Positions 26,237-35,108 of a DNA stretch of 64,000 bases are shown here, piece by piece; position 1 is the first letter of the stretch; every line of letters begins with the position of its first letter. The translations under genes and the position numbers were made by a program. The stretch is from an uncultured Lachnospiraceae bacterium. Lineage in GTDB: Bacteria; Bacillota; Clostridia; Lachnospirales; Lachnospiraceae. The notes under the pieces are model-generated. The model was not told the DNA's origin and searched no databases. It saw only the letters and a list, made by a program, of their open reading frames with translations. Where the stretch lies: NCBI GenBank assembly GCA_947632515.1, contig CANRPO010000019.1, positions 1-64,000 of the forward strand, in the 5' to 3' direction.

Positions 26237-26695
26237 ATGGACATGGATATTAGCAGTACGCTGAATGAGCTGCTTGTCAGGTTATTCCGCAACATCAATG
26301 TAATAGAGGAACGCGCGCTCCGCACCGGCGAGTACAGCGATGTGACCGCCAACGACATGCATGTGATCGAGGCCATCGGTATGGACGAGGCAAAGAATAT
26401 GACCAGTGTGGCCCACGCGCTGGAGGTCACCACGGGAACGCTCACCATAGCGGTCAACAGCCTGGTCAGGAAAGGGTATGTGGACAGGGTGAGAAGTGAG
26501 GAGGACAGGCGCGTAGTGCTGGTCTCCCTCTCCGAGAAGGGCAGGAGGGCTTATCTGCATCACCGGAGTTTTCACGAGCGCATGATCGACGCTGTCATCG
26601 AGGAGCTGACCGGGGAGGAGCAGCAGATTCTGGGGCGCGCCCTGACGAAGCTCAATCGTTTTTTCCGGTCCACAGACTCTCGGACAATGTCTTGA
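26237..26695 (+). CDS. fabT: MarR-family regulator, probable FabT
   Basis: The 152-residue protein has a MarR winged helix: DMHVIEAIG, MTSVAHALEVTTGTLT as recognition helix region, VNSLVRKGYVDR and the wing RSEEDRRVVLVSLSEKG. The naming rests on three matching TTTGA-N3-TCAAA palindromes before acpP, before fabD and in its own promoter. FabT represses fatty acid synthesis genes, with long-chain acyl-ACP as co-repressor. The start may be ATG 26237 or ATG 26243; GGAG at 26232-26235 favours the latter. Its end overlaps the convergent DUF885 gene by 44 bp. Confidence 0.85.
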   Translation: MDMDISSTLNELLVRLFRNINVIEERALRTGEYSDVTANDMHVIEAIGMDEAKNMTSVAHALEVTTGTLTIAVNSLVRKGYVDRVRSEEDRRVVLVSLSEKGRRAYLHHRSFHERMIDAVIEELTGEEQQILGRALTKLNRFFRSTDSRTMS

Positions 26696-28523
26696 AATCT
26701 GCAGGGCCGTTCTCTAACAGAAAACGGTGGAAGAAGTTCAAAAAATCGGGATCACTGTACAGATCATCACAGCGGGCGGCTGTTGTCGCGGTGTCGGCGC
26801 ACCAGACTTCGGCCGCCTGCTTTTTTAATTCCATGATCTCCAGATAGCCCAGATAGTATTTCGGATAATTGCATGGTTCCTCCGCGATGTAGGCGTAGAC
26901 GCTTGCAACCGTATCAGCGTCCGTCTGACCGAAGGGCGCGAGGAGTCTCTGCACGTCTTCCACGGAAATGCCGTCGTAATGGATGAAGACGTCCAGCAGA
27001 GAGTACAGGCACAGCTGTATTTGACGGTCGAGACGGCACGCCGCATAGTACGGGGCGGCCTCGGGGTGTTCGCTGCCTGCCAGCCGGGCGGCGTAGTCGT
27101 AGGAGGATAACTCCGCGTACATGGCCCATCCTTCCACGAATCCGCCGTAGTAAAGGACATTTCGTAAAGGCGTCATGCCTGCCTGCGCCCAATACCTCTG
27201 GCAGTATACAGTCTGGTAGAGATGGCCGGGATAACCCTCGTGGGCGAGGGTGGTAAAGAGCGAGAGGTCGCCTGCGGTGTCGAGGGCGTTGATGTAGATG
27301 GTGTTGTTTCCCACGTTGTCGACGGGCGGCGTCATGTAGAAAGCGGGAGCGCTGTATTCTTCCAGACTGTCGTCCACATATTTCACGGTGCAGCCGATCG
27401 TCTCGCCGGACGCGCCGGAGGGAATCGCGGGGTAGTCCTGCGCCATGTCCTCTTTCAGTTCGGACAGCATTTCTTCCGGGGACATCTCCGGCAATAGGGA
27501 CTGTTCGGAGGAGAGCGCCTTTCGCAGCGCGTCGTTATTCTGTACGAGCCGCCGCAGCGCGTCGTAGTTGGCGGAGAGATCGTCGTACAGGAGCTGCCTG
27601 ATGTCTTTGACGCTGCGGTCGGAGCCTGTCTGCAGACGCAGCAGCGCCTCGTAATATTCCCTGCCGCCCGGATAGTGCGCCAGTCCGCAGGTATCTTTCC
27701 CGTTCCCCTTGAGGAGGGTGAGCTCGTCGGCGAGCCGGTCGTAGGCGGGCGCCATTACGGTAGTCAGCAGCCGATTGTTCTCGGACTGATAGGAGAGGGA
27801 GGCGTCCTCCGTCAGTATGCCCTGTCTGACCAGTTCTTCCAGACGGTTCGTGAAAGTGACTTCCAGAAAGTGCGTCCGCTCTTCCAGTTCCCCTTTGTCC
27901 ATGAGCGCATCGCACTGTTCGATGACCTTGTCAGCGGCGTCATCGGACATGAAAAGCCCCGCGGCCGCCTTTTCGCGCTCGTAGACGATCAGACCGTCGA
28001 GATAGGCCGGAATCTGCTCCAGTATGGACAGATACAGTTCCACGTCCTCCGCCGTGTCAAGACGATATTCCGCCAATAGGACCGGCAGCTCTGCGACGGC
28101 CCCGGAGGACGGGGACAGCGGCTCGGAAAAGTACGGGTAGGAGGAGGTGAGGCGCAGCGTGTCGATGTAAGAGCGCATAAGCCCGCACAGATAGCGATTG
28201 CCTTTCGAGAGCCGTCTGTGCTCATATTTCTCTAACTGTTCCGACAGAAGGGACAGCGCATAGACGTCGTTCGCGGCGTCCCCCGCGCGGTAGACGGGTA
28301 GCGTGAGCTGCGATTCGTCGATGCGATAGATCGACGGATCGTCTATCGTATAGTGAAAATGGATCGGATTGGATCGCAGTTCCTGTAAGAAAAAGTCCTC
28401 CACGAAAGCTTCAAACTGTGCGTCTGTGTGGAGATTGACATAGCAAAACAGCGTAGCTATGCTGAAACATGTGAGAAGAAACAGGGTGGCAGCCCATTGC
28501 CTGACAGACAGAAAACGTTTCAA
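26652..28523 (-). CDS. Membrane-anchored DUF885 protein, putative metallopeptidase
   Basis: The 623-residue protein has one N-terminal hydrophobic anchor (about residues 10-28) and a long extracytoplasmic part. The DUF885 signature TLAHEGYPGHLYQT contains a zinc-site motif of HExxxH type (HEGYPGH). Relatives are proposed carboxypeptidase-like metallopeptidases. Other family segments include YLSILEQIPAYLDGLI and GREYYEALLRLQTGSD. The gene is convergent with fabT and overlaps it by 44 bp. It lies 67 nt after the cyclase gene on the same strand and may share its transcript. Confidence 0.85.
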   Translation of the reverse strand: MKRFLSVRQWAATLFLLTCFSIATLFCYVNLHTDAQFEAFVEDFFLQELRSNPIHFHYTIDDPSIYRIDESQLTLPVYRAGDAANDVYALSLLSEQLEKYEHRRLSKGNRYLCGLMRSYIDTLRLTSSYPYFSEPLSPSSGAVAELPVLLAEYRLDTAEDVELYLSILEQIPAYLDGLIVYEREKAAAGLFMSDDAADKVIEQCDALMDKGELEERTHFLEVTFTNRLEELVRQGILTEDASLSYQSENNRLLTTVMAPAYDRLADELTLLKGNGKDTCGLAHYPGGREYYEALLRLQTGSDRSVKDIRQLLYDDLSANYDALRRLVQNNDALRKALSSEQSLLPEMSPEEMLSELKEDMAQDYPAIPSGASGETIGCTVKYVDDSLEEYSAPAFYMTPPVDNVGNNTIYINALDTAGDLSLFTTLAHEGYPGHLYQTVYCQRYWAQAGMTPLRNVLYYGGFVEGWAMYAELSSYDYAARLAGSEHPEAAPYYAACRLDRQIQLCLYSLLDVFIHYDGISVEDVQRLLAPFGQTDADTVASVYAYIAEEPCNYPKYYLGYLEIMELKKQAAEVWCADTATTAARCDDLYSDPDFLNFFHRFLLENGPADFKTLSESLWTGKND

Positions 28524-28590
28524 GAAAGTACCTGCCGAATAGATTTGTAATAATATATGAACCGATCCGGGGAATCATGAAAAAACCGGA

Positions 28591-29682
28591 TCAAAAAACG
28601 ATCTGATCGCGGCCGTTCTCCTTGCCGAGGTACAGTTTCTCGTCGGCCTCTTTGAGCAGAGTCGTGATGTCGCTGTGAAAATCGTATTCCACCAAACCGA
28701 ACGTCATGGAAATAGAGAACTGCGCGATGCCGCCGTCAAAGACGATCCCATTGATCGTCCGCCTGAGCGCGTCCAGCGCGATCTTGGCCTCGTCGCCGTT
28801 CGCCTGCGGAAAGATCAGCAGAAATTCCTCGCCGCCCCAGCGGGAGACAAAACAATTATAGGGCAAAAGATCCTTGCGGAATGTCTCGGCAATCTTTTGC
28901 AGCACCACATCCCCGATATTGTGGCCGTAGGTGTCGTTCACTTTCTTGAAAAAATCGATGTCGCACAGGCAGATACTGATTTGGTCCACCGCGTTTTTCA
29001 GAAGTTTCTCAAGATATTCCATCGTGCTGCGGCGGTTGTTCAGACCGGTCAGCGGATCGATGCTCGCCTGCCGTCTCAGCTGCTCGTTGTACTCGATCAG
29101 CTTGCCCTCCAGAGCCTGCGTGTCCGTGCTGAAATAGTAGGAGAGCAGCGCCAGCGACCAGAAGATGGATACAGAGTTGACGGTCTGGAAAGCGGCGTTG
29201 ATCTCGGCGGAGACGGTCAGGTCGGGACTGTAATTCTGACAGTGAAAGTAGAGGTGCATGCGCAGCGCCAGGAGCGCCAGCACATAGAGGATCTTCGCGG
29301 TCTCATGCCGGTATCTGGCAAAGAAGCAGAAGACGATCAACACAAATATATAGGTCTGTACGCCGATGCCCCAGCCGAACATATAGACGTTGGCCGTGAG
29401 CCAGACCAACATGGCGATATTCAGGACGCAGTAAGAGACAAAGGTATGCTGGCGGTATGACAGGATGAAGATAACGAGAAACACAATGATGGCGAGTTGG
29501 CAGAAGATCATGCCGCCCGTGTGGTCGATGAGCAGGAACAGAACGCCGTTGATCAGGGAGTAAACGATCATCGTGAGCGTGAGCATCCTGACGACGACGA
29601 TCAGCTTGCTCGACTCGTTGCGGTCGCCGGTGTCCTTGCAGATCAGGTTATAGAGTTTTTGAAAGATATTGTTTTCGCTCAT
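28591..29682 (-). CDS. Diguanylate cyclase with a multi-helix membrane sensor
   Basis: The 363-residue protein begins with a short cytoplasmic segment and has about six hydrophobic helices within residues 28-190, then a GGDEF domain (DPLTGLNNRRSTMEYL, DIDFFKKVNDTYGHNIGD, RWGGEEF at residues 281-287). The catalytic signature is GGEEF, so c-di-GMP synthesis is expected. No RxxD I-site precedes it at the usual five-residue distance, so product feedback inhibition may be missing. The stimulus for the membrane part is unknown. Confidence 0.9.
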   Translation of the reverse strand: MSENNIFQKLYNLICKDTGDRNESSKLIVVVRMLTLTMIVYSLINGVLFLLIDHTGGMIFCQLAIIVFLVIFILSYRQHTFVSYCVLNIAMLVWLTANVYMFGWGIGVQTYIFVLIVFCFFARYRHETAKILYVLALLALRMHLYFHCQNYSPDLTVSAEINAAFQTVNSVSIFWSLALLSYYFSTDTQALEGKLIEYNEQLRRQASIDPLTGLNNRRSTMEYLEKLLKNAVDQISICLCDIDFFKKVNDTYGHNIGDVVLQKIAETFRKDLLPYNCFVSRWGGEEFLLIFPQANGDEAKIALDALRRTINGIVFDGGIAQFSISMTFGLVEYDFHSDITTLLKEADEKLYLGKENGRDQIVF

Positions 29683-29724
29683 TTGCCATTAGATTCCTTT
29701 AAATAAAATGCATTATATATACTC

Positions 29725-29753
29725 ATCATACAACATATTTCGGGTTTGCGCAA
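29725..29753 (-). promoter_or_regulatory. Promoter of the diguanylate cyclase gene
   Basis: On the minus strand, TTGCGC (29753-29748) and TATGAT (29730-29725) are separated by 17 bp, 43 nt before the start codon. Confidence 0.6.
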
Positions 29754-29841
29754 ATATGCAATGAAATCGATCTTTATCCATAGTATATGGCATGAAAAGC
29801 ATAAAAAAAATCTAAAAACGCAAAAATGGGATGAAATTACA

Positions 29842-29870
29842 TTGACAAAATCTCTTTATCTTGGTAGGAT
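29842..29870 (+). promoter_or_regulatory. Promoter of the sugar importer / arabinose locus
   Basis: TTGACA (29842-29847), a 17-bp spacer and TAGGAT (29865-29870). A leader of about 70 nt with GGGAGG before the ATG follows. No obvious AraR-type operator was recognised. Confidence 0.72.
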
Positions 29871-29943
29871 GATAGCACGAAGGGCAGATTTGCCCCGAGG
29901 AACTTCATAATTCTAATTCAATCAATTAAGGGAGGAAAAAGAA

Positions 29944-31026
29944 ATGAAGAAGAAATTGGCACTTATGATGGTTGCCGCTATGACGATGGCCTCTGTAGTA
30001 GGCTGCGGCGGCGGCTCGGATGCAGCTCCGGCAGCGGCTGATACGGCAACTGACACGGCGGCTGATACGGCAGCGACGGACACGACCGACACGGCAGCGG
30101 CTGACACAACGGCGGATGCGACGGAGGCGGAGGCTCCTGCTGCAGAGGGCATGATCAAAGTTGGTATCATCAACAACGATCCTAATGAGTCCGGCTACCG
30201 TACGGCGAACGATGCAGACTTAAAGGCAACTTTCTGTGAGGAGAACGGCTACGACGCATCTTTTGCGTACAGCCTGAAGAATGAGGAGCAGATCAATGCG
30301 GCGCAGCAGTTCATTCAGGACGGCGTTGACTATCTGCTTCTGTCCGCAGCTGATACCTCGGGTTGGGATTCCGTACTGCAGGACGCGCAGGCTAACGGCG
30401 TAAGAGTTATCCTGTTCGACCGTACCATCGACGCTGACCCCAGTCTCTACGAGGCGTCTATCGTATCTGACATGAGAGCGGAGGGCGACAAGGCGGTTGA
30501 GTGGATGAAGAGCCAGAATCTTGACGAGTACAATATCATCCATATCCAGGGCGTTATGGGCAGCGCGGCACAGATCGGACGTTCCGACGCGCTCACCGAG
30601 ACAGCAGCGGATGAGGGCTGGAACATCGTTATGGAGCAGACGGCTAACTGGAACGCAGAGGAGGCACAGCAGATCGTGCAGTCCGTAATTGATTCCGGCG
30701 AGTCCTTCAACGTGATCTACGCGGAGAACGACAACATGGCGCAGGGCGCGGTAGCTGCTCTTGACAGCGCAGGTATCACACATGGCGTGGACGGCGACGT
30801 TAAGATCATCGGTTTCGATACCAACAAGTTCGCTCTTGAAGAGCTGCTTGCAGGCAACTGGAACTACGACGGACAGTGCAACCCGTTCCAGTCATCCTAC
30901 ATTGATGACATCATCAAGACGCTTGAAAGCGGCGGCACGATCTCAGAGAAGACCATCATCATGGATGAGAAGGGCTTTGACGCTGAGACCATCACGCAGG
31001 AAGATGTTGACACTTACGGCATCTAA
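29944..31026 (+). CDS. Sugar-binding lipoprotein of a YtfQ-type ABC importer
   Basis: The 360-residue protein has a signal peptide with lipobox (SVVGCGG), a low-complexity Ala/Asp/Thr tether (about residues 25-65) and a periplasmic-binding-protein type 1 fold (MIKVGIINNDPNESGYR, LFDRTID, VIYAENDNMAQGA, IIGFDTN). Together with one double ATPase and two different permeases it matches the galactofuranose/arabinofuranose system YtfQ-YtfR-YtfT-YjfF. The nearby araA-araD genes make L-arabinose the likely ligand. A terminator-like hairpin follows the gene, which would favour excess binding protein. Confidence 0.85.
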   Translation: MKKKLALMMVAAMTMASVVGCGGGSDAAPAAADTATDTAADTAATDTTDTAAADTTADATEAEAPAAEGMIKVGIINNDPNESGYRTANDADLKATFCEENGYDASFAYSLKNEEQINAAQQFIQDGVDYLLLSAADTSGWDSVLQDAQANGVRVILFDRTIDADPSLYEASIVSDMRAEGDKAVEWMKSQNLDEYNIIHIQGVMGSAAQIGRSDALTETAADEGWNIVMEQTANWNAEEAQQIVQSVIDSGESFNVIYAENDNMAQGAVAALDSAGITHGVDGDVKIIGFDTNKFALEELLAGNWNYDGQCNPFQSSYIDDIIKTLESGGTISEKTIIMDEKGFDAETITQEDVDTYGI

Positions 31027-31064
31027 TGACGGCAAAACGATATAGGCTTTGCGACTGAACAACT

Positions 31065-31106
31065 GAGCGCAGTGCAGACGATATGATGCGCTGCGCTCTT
31101 GTTTTA
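31065..31106 (+). terminator. Hairpin between binding-protein and ATPase genes
   Basis: GAGCGCAG pairs with CTGCGCTC and is followed by TTGTTTTA. Partial termination here would give more binding protein than transporter core, a common arrangement. Confidence 0.65.
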
Positions 31107-31122
31107 TACTGATATTTTATGG

Positions 31123-31212
31123 TATAATAACGAGGAAAGTGCCGTGCTTGCACGAGCATTTGGCGAATGCCGCGAGGGTCAAATACCCCGTCAGCTTGCT
31201 GCGGGGTCTTTG
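31123..31212 (+). promoter_or_regulatory. Possible internal promoter and CCCCG..CGGGG hairpin
   Basis: A perfect TATAAT lies at 31123-31128 with a weak TTGTTT 18 bp upstream. Further on, TCAAATACCCCG pairs with CGGGGTCTTTGA around a loop of about 11 nt (about 31179-31212). It has stem-loop symmetry but only a short T run. It may be a dispersed extragenic repeat or a leader element. Confidence 0.4.
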
Positions 31213-31290
31213 ATTCATGGTATATCATGAGCGGAGACAAGCGGAAAACGCTTGTATGCTATATTAGAAAAGCAGGAGGTGGATTTAGGG

Positions 31291-32817
31291 GTGAGTGAAA
31301 ACGTTGTATTGAAGATGCGGAACATTCACAAACGGTTTCCCGGCGTGTATGCCCTGCAGGGTGTGGATTTCACACTGCGCCAGGGCGAGATTCATGCGCT
31401 GATGGGGGAAAACGGCGCGGGAAAGTCAACCTTGATCAAAGTGTTGACGGGGGTTTACACGAAGGATGAAGGAGAGATCAGCATCGACGATCAGGTGGTG
31501 GCGATTCATTCTCCGCAGCAGGCGCAGAATGCGGGGATCAGCACCGTGTATCAGGAGATCACGCTCTGTCCGAATCTCTCGGTTGCGGAGAACATGTACA
31601 TAGGCAGGACTGCGGGGATCAGGCAGAATTGGAAGAAAGTCAATGCGGATGCGGATAAGATTCTGCAGTCTCTCGATATTCCCGCCAAGGCTACGCAGCA
31701 GCTGTCAAGCTGCTCTATCGCGGTACAGCAGATGGTCGCCATTGCCCGTGCGGTGGATATGGACTGTAAGGTTCTGATCCTGGATGAGCCGACGTCGTCC
31801 CTGGATGAGCAGGAGGTCGCAAAGCTGTTCAAGCTGATGCGCGACCTGAAGGCGAGAGGGGTCGGCATTATCTTCGTGACGCACTTCCTCGATCAGGTGT
31901 ACGAGGTTTGCGACCGGATCACGGTTATGCGGGACGGTCAGTTGGTGGGAGAATATGTGATCGAAGACCTTCCGAGGGTACAGCTTGTCTCCAAGATGCT
32001 TGGCAAAGAGCTGAACGACATGGACGACATCAGCGGCGAGTATCAGACTTACAAGCCGAAGGAGGGCGAGGCTCCGGTATTTGAGGCGCAGGGTCTTGCC
32101 AGCGACTCGGGGATCAAGCCCTTCGATTTCCATATAAACAAAGGCGAGGTAAACGGTTTCACCGGGCTGCTGGGTTCGGGGCGAAGCGAGTGTGTGCGCG
32201 CGATCTTCGGCGCGGACAGAGTGACGCGCGGCTCCGTTAAGATGAACGGCAAACCTGTGAAGATCTCCAAGCCCATCGACGCGATGCGCAACGGTATCGC
32301 CTATCTGCCTGAGGACCGCAAGGTGGACGGCATCGTGGGCGATCTGTCGGTGCGTGACAATCTGATCCTCGCGGCTCAGGTTTTGAAGGGATTCATGAAA
32401 CCTTTCTCCAAGGCAGAGGCGAACAAATTTGCGGAAGAATACATCAAACTTCTGAGCATCAAGACCGCGTCGGCGGATACGCCGATCAAGTCTCTCTCGG
32501 GCGGCAACCAGCAGAAGGTTATCGTGGCGAGATGGCTGCTCACCCACCCCGAATATCTGATCTTAGACGAGCCGACGAGAGGTATCGACGTCGGTACGAA
32601 GACGGATATTCAGAAACTGGTGTTAAAACTCGCGTCGGAGGGCATGAGCGTCACGTTCATCTCCTCTGAGCTGGACGAGATGCTGCGCACCTGCTCCCGG
32701 CTGATCGTTATGCGCGATCTGAATGTGGTCGGCGAGCTGACGGGCGCGGATATGAATCAGAGCAAAGTTATGAGTACGATTGCAGGAGGTGAGAAGAAGA
32801 ATGCAGAATCAAAATAA
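31291..32817 (+). CDS. Sugar ABC importer ATPase with two nucleotide-binding domains
   Basis: A GTG start at 31291 with AGGAGG 11 nt upstream gives 508 residues. Domain 1 has Walker A GENGAGKST and Walker B VLILDEPTSSLD; its signature is QLSSCSIAVQQ. Domain 2 has a degenerate Walker A (GLLGSGRSE), signature LSGGNQQK and Walker B LILDEPTRGID. This is the RbsA/MglA/YtfR layout for monosaccharide import. The next gene starts 16 nt inside its end. The upstream in-frame ATG (31255) gives an atypical N-terminus. Confidence 0.92.
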   Translation: MSENVVLKMRNIHKRFPGVYALQGVDFTLRQGEIHALMGENGAGKSTLIKVLTGVYTKDEGEISIDDQVVAIHSPQQAQNAGISTVYQEITLCPNLSVAENMYIGRTAGIRQNWKKVNADADKILQSLDIPAKATQQLSSCSIAVQQMVAIARAVDMDCKVLILDEPTSSLDEQEVAKLFKLMRDLKARGVGIIFVTHFLDQVYEVCDRITVMRDGQLVGEYVIEDLPRVQLVSKMLGKELNDMDDISGEYQTYKPKEGEAPVFEAQGLASDSGIKPFDFHINKGEVNGFTGLLGSGRSECVRAIFGADRVTRGSVKMNGKPVKISKPIDAMRNGIAYLPEDRKVDGIVGDLSVRDNLILAAQVLKGFMKPFSKAEANKFAEEYIKLLSIKTASADTPIKSLSGGNQQKVIVARWLLTHPEYLILDEPTRGIDVGTKTDIQKLVLKLASEGMSVTFISSELDEMLRTCSRLIVMRDLNVVGELTGADMNQSKVMSTIAGGEKKNAESK

Positions 32818-33883
32818 ATCCGGCTTTTCAGCCTTTTTAGGAAAATTGGTGAGGCAGCAGTATTTCATCCCTTTGACGGCTCTTGTGCTGCTTGCCCTGT
32901 TCAATCTGATCGCCGATCCCGCTTTCTTTAAGATCTCGATCACCACGAACAGCGCCGGCAATGCGGTACTGTCGGGGACACCCATCACGATCTTGGACTA
33001 CGGCTCGGAGCTGGCTATCCTGGCGATCGGCATGACGCTCGTCACATCGGCGTCCAAAGGACAGGATATCAGCGTGGGCGCGGCGGTTGCGATCGCCGGC
33101 AGCTTTATCCTTCGTATGCTGTGCGGCGGCGATTCCAGTTCCACGACGCTGCATATGCCCATTATCTGCGCATTCCTGCTCGGCTGCGTGGTAGCGATGC
33201 TGTTTGGCGCTTTCAACGGCGTGCTGGTGGCTTTCTTCAAGATACAGCCGATGATCGCGACGCTGATCCTGTATACGGCGGGCCGTTCCATTGCGGCTTG
33301 GTTCAACAACAACGAGCTGCCGATCATCAAGGACACGACGTTTTCCTATATCGGCGGGTTTATTCCGGGGATCCCGATCCCCACACCGTTCTTCATCGCG
33401 GTACTGTGCATGATCGTCATTACGCTGGTATTAAAATTCACCAATTTGCGGCTGTACACCGAGGCGGTAGGAATCAACGAGAACTCCGCGCGGCTGAACG
33501 GTCTGAATCCCGCGGCCATCAAGATCCTGTCTTTTGTGCTGCTGGGGCTTTGCGTTGCGGTGGTAGGTCTGATCAAGGTGAGCCGCGTATCCTCCATCAA
33601 CTACTCGGTCATCGCCAAGGATATTGAGATGGATGCGATTCTGGCGGTTGCATTGGGCGGCAACTCCTTGAGCGGCGGCAAGTTCAATATGGCCACGTCC
33701 ATCATGGGCGCGTACATCATCCAGTTTTTGACGCAGACCTTGTATAAATACAAGGTGCCGTCCGAGGCTCTTCCGGCGTACAAGGCGGTGGTGGTGATCC
33801 TGCTTGTTGTCATGAGCGCTCCGACAGTGAGAGAGTACTTCTCGAACCTGATGAAGAAAATCAAAGTAAAGGAGGCTGCTTAG
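32801..33883 (+). CDS. Sugar ABC importer permease, YtfT-like
   Basis: ATG 32801 with AGGAGGTGA about 8 nt upstream gives 360 residues and overlaps the ATPase gene by 17 nt. The protein has eight to ten hydrophobic helices and the family segments AILAIGMTLVTSA, ISVGAAVAIAG, FNGVLVAFFKIQPMIATLIL and ILAVALGGNSLSGG. Those segments follow YtfT of E. coli rather than a second copy of the next permease, which supports a heterodimeric membrane core. Confidence 0.9.
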   Translation: MQNQNKSGFSAFLGKLVRQQYFIPLTALVLLALFNLIADPAFFKISITTNSAGNAVLSGTPITILDYGSELAILAIGMTLVTSASKGQDISVGAAVAIAGSFILRMLCGGDSSSTTLHMPIICAFLLGCVVAMLFGAFNGVLVAFFKIQPMIATLILYTAGRSIAAWFNNNELPIIKDTTFSYIGGFIPGIPIPTPFFIAVLCMIVITLVLKFTNLRLYTEAVGINENSARLNGLNPAAIKILSFVLLGLCVAVVGLIKVSRVSSINYSVIAKDIEMDAILAVALGGNSLSGGKFNMATSIMGAYIIQFLTQTLYKYKVPSEALPAYKAVVVILLVVMSAPTVREYFSNLMKKIKVKEAA

Positions 33884-33884
33884 T

Positions 33885-34931
33885 ATGTCGAAGAACAATT
33901 CTTCCGCGCCGTCCGGCGGGCTGCGCGGCAAACTTAACAACATGACGGATACTAATATGCTTCTTATGATCACGATCATAGCATTTTTTCTGATGTACAT
34001 CGGGGCGATGATCTTTTTGGGAGGCGGTTTCTTAAGAACGCAGACCTTCTTTAACATCCTGAACGCAAACGCGGCGCTGATCGTGCTGTCCTGCGGGCTG
34101 AGTCTCGTCATGATCACGGGAAGCATCGATATTTCGGTGGGCGGCGTAACCGCGCTGATCACAATGTGCTGCGCGGTATACCTGGACAACAAGGGCGGCA
34201 GCGTGGCAGGCTCGATCCTGATCGCTCTGGCGATTGGCCTTGCGTTCGGCGCGTTCCAGGGAGCGCTTGTGGCGTTCCTCGATATACAGCCGTTTATCGT
34301 GACGCTGGCGGGCATGTTCTTCGCCAAAGGTATGACCACAATCGTCAACTCGAATCCGTTCAATGTGTCGAACGAGAGCTTTACGGCTCTGAAGAATACC
34401 CGTATCACGGTGCCGGGCATGGGCTTTGTGAATGCGAAGGGGATCTATGTGGACGCCTATGTGGAGATCGGCGTGATCGTGGCGCTCCTTGTGGTGATCG
34501 TCATGTTCTGTATGCTCAGATGGACGAAACTGGGCCGCGCGTTCTATGCGGTCGGCGGCAATGTCCAGAGCGCGCTGATGCTGGGTATCAACGTGAAGAA
34601 GACGAGATTCCTCGCGCATCTGATCTGTGGTCTGCTGTCGGGTATCGGCGGCTATGTGTACTTCCTGCACTCCGGCAACGGCGCGGTGACGAACGCGGCG
34701 GGCGCGGAGATGAACGCCATCGCGTCCTCCATCATCGGCGGCACCATGCTGACGGGCGGCGTCGGCAATATCATCGGCACCTTCTTCGGCGTGCTGTCTT
34801 TCAGCACGATCCAGAACATCGTTACCTCGGCCGGACTGGACGAGGCGTGGTGGACGGGAATCACCAAGGCGGTGATCCTCTGCCTGTTCCTGGTGATCCA
34901 GAGTATCGTGATGTCGCGTAAGAAAAAATAA
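33885..34931 (+). CDS. Sugar ABC importer permease, YjfF-like
   Basis: This 348-residue permease starts 1 nt after the previous gene, with AAAGGAGG upstream. Segments MLLMITIIAFFL, IDISVGGVTALI, IQPFIVTLAGMFFAKG, GTMLTGGVGNIIGTFFGV and the WWTGITKAVIL end resemble YjfF. Its N-terminal tail is Ser/Asn-rich. It completes the four-component importer. A terminator hairpin follows. Confidence 0.9.
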   Translation: MSKNNSSAPSGGLRGKLNNMTDTNMLLMITIIAFFLMYIGAMIFLGGGFLRTQTFFNILNANAALIVLSCGLSLVMITGSIDISVGGVTALITMCCAVYLDNKGGSVAGSILIALAIGLAFGAFQGALVAFLDIQPFIVTLAGMFFAKGMTTIVNSNPFNVSNESFTALKNTRITVPGMGFVNAKGIYVDAYVEIGVIVALLVVIVMFCMLRWTKLGRAFYAVGGNVQSALMLGINVKKTRFLAHLICGLLSGIGGYVYFLHSGNGAVTNAAGAEMNAIASSIIGGTMLTGGVGNIIGTFFGVLSFSTIQNIVTSAGLDEAWWTGITKAVILCLFLVIQSIVMSRKKK

Positions 34932-34950
34932 AGAAAGAAGAACCAAAAGC

Positions 34951-34996
34951 GGGCTGTTATACCGGGAGTTTTGTCGGTGTGGCAGCCCTGTGTTTT
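34951..34996 (+). terminator. Terminator after the importer operon
   Basis: GGGCTG..ACCG pairs with CGGT..CAGCCC and is followed by TGTGTTTT. It separates transport from catabolic genes. Confidence 0.65.
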
Positions 34997-35033
34997 CCGG
35001 CGGCAAAATTTTCATATTTTTTACGATAGAGGC

Positions 35034-35062
35034 TTTCTATTGTATTTATATTCATGTATAAT
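35034..35062 (+). promoter_or_regulatory. Promoter of araA
   Basis: A perfect TATAAT (35057-35062) has a weak -35 (TTTCTA, 35034-35039) at 17 bp. A weak -35 would fit an activator- or derepression-controlled promoter, but no operator was identified. Confidence 0.5.
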
Positions 35063-35108
35063 ATTTTAGTAAGAAATAAAATATAACATATCATGATCGG
35101 AGGTTACT

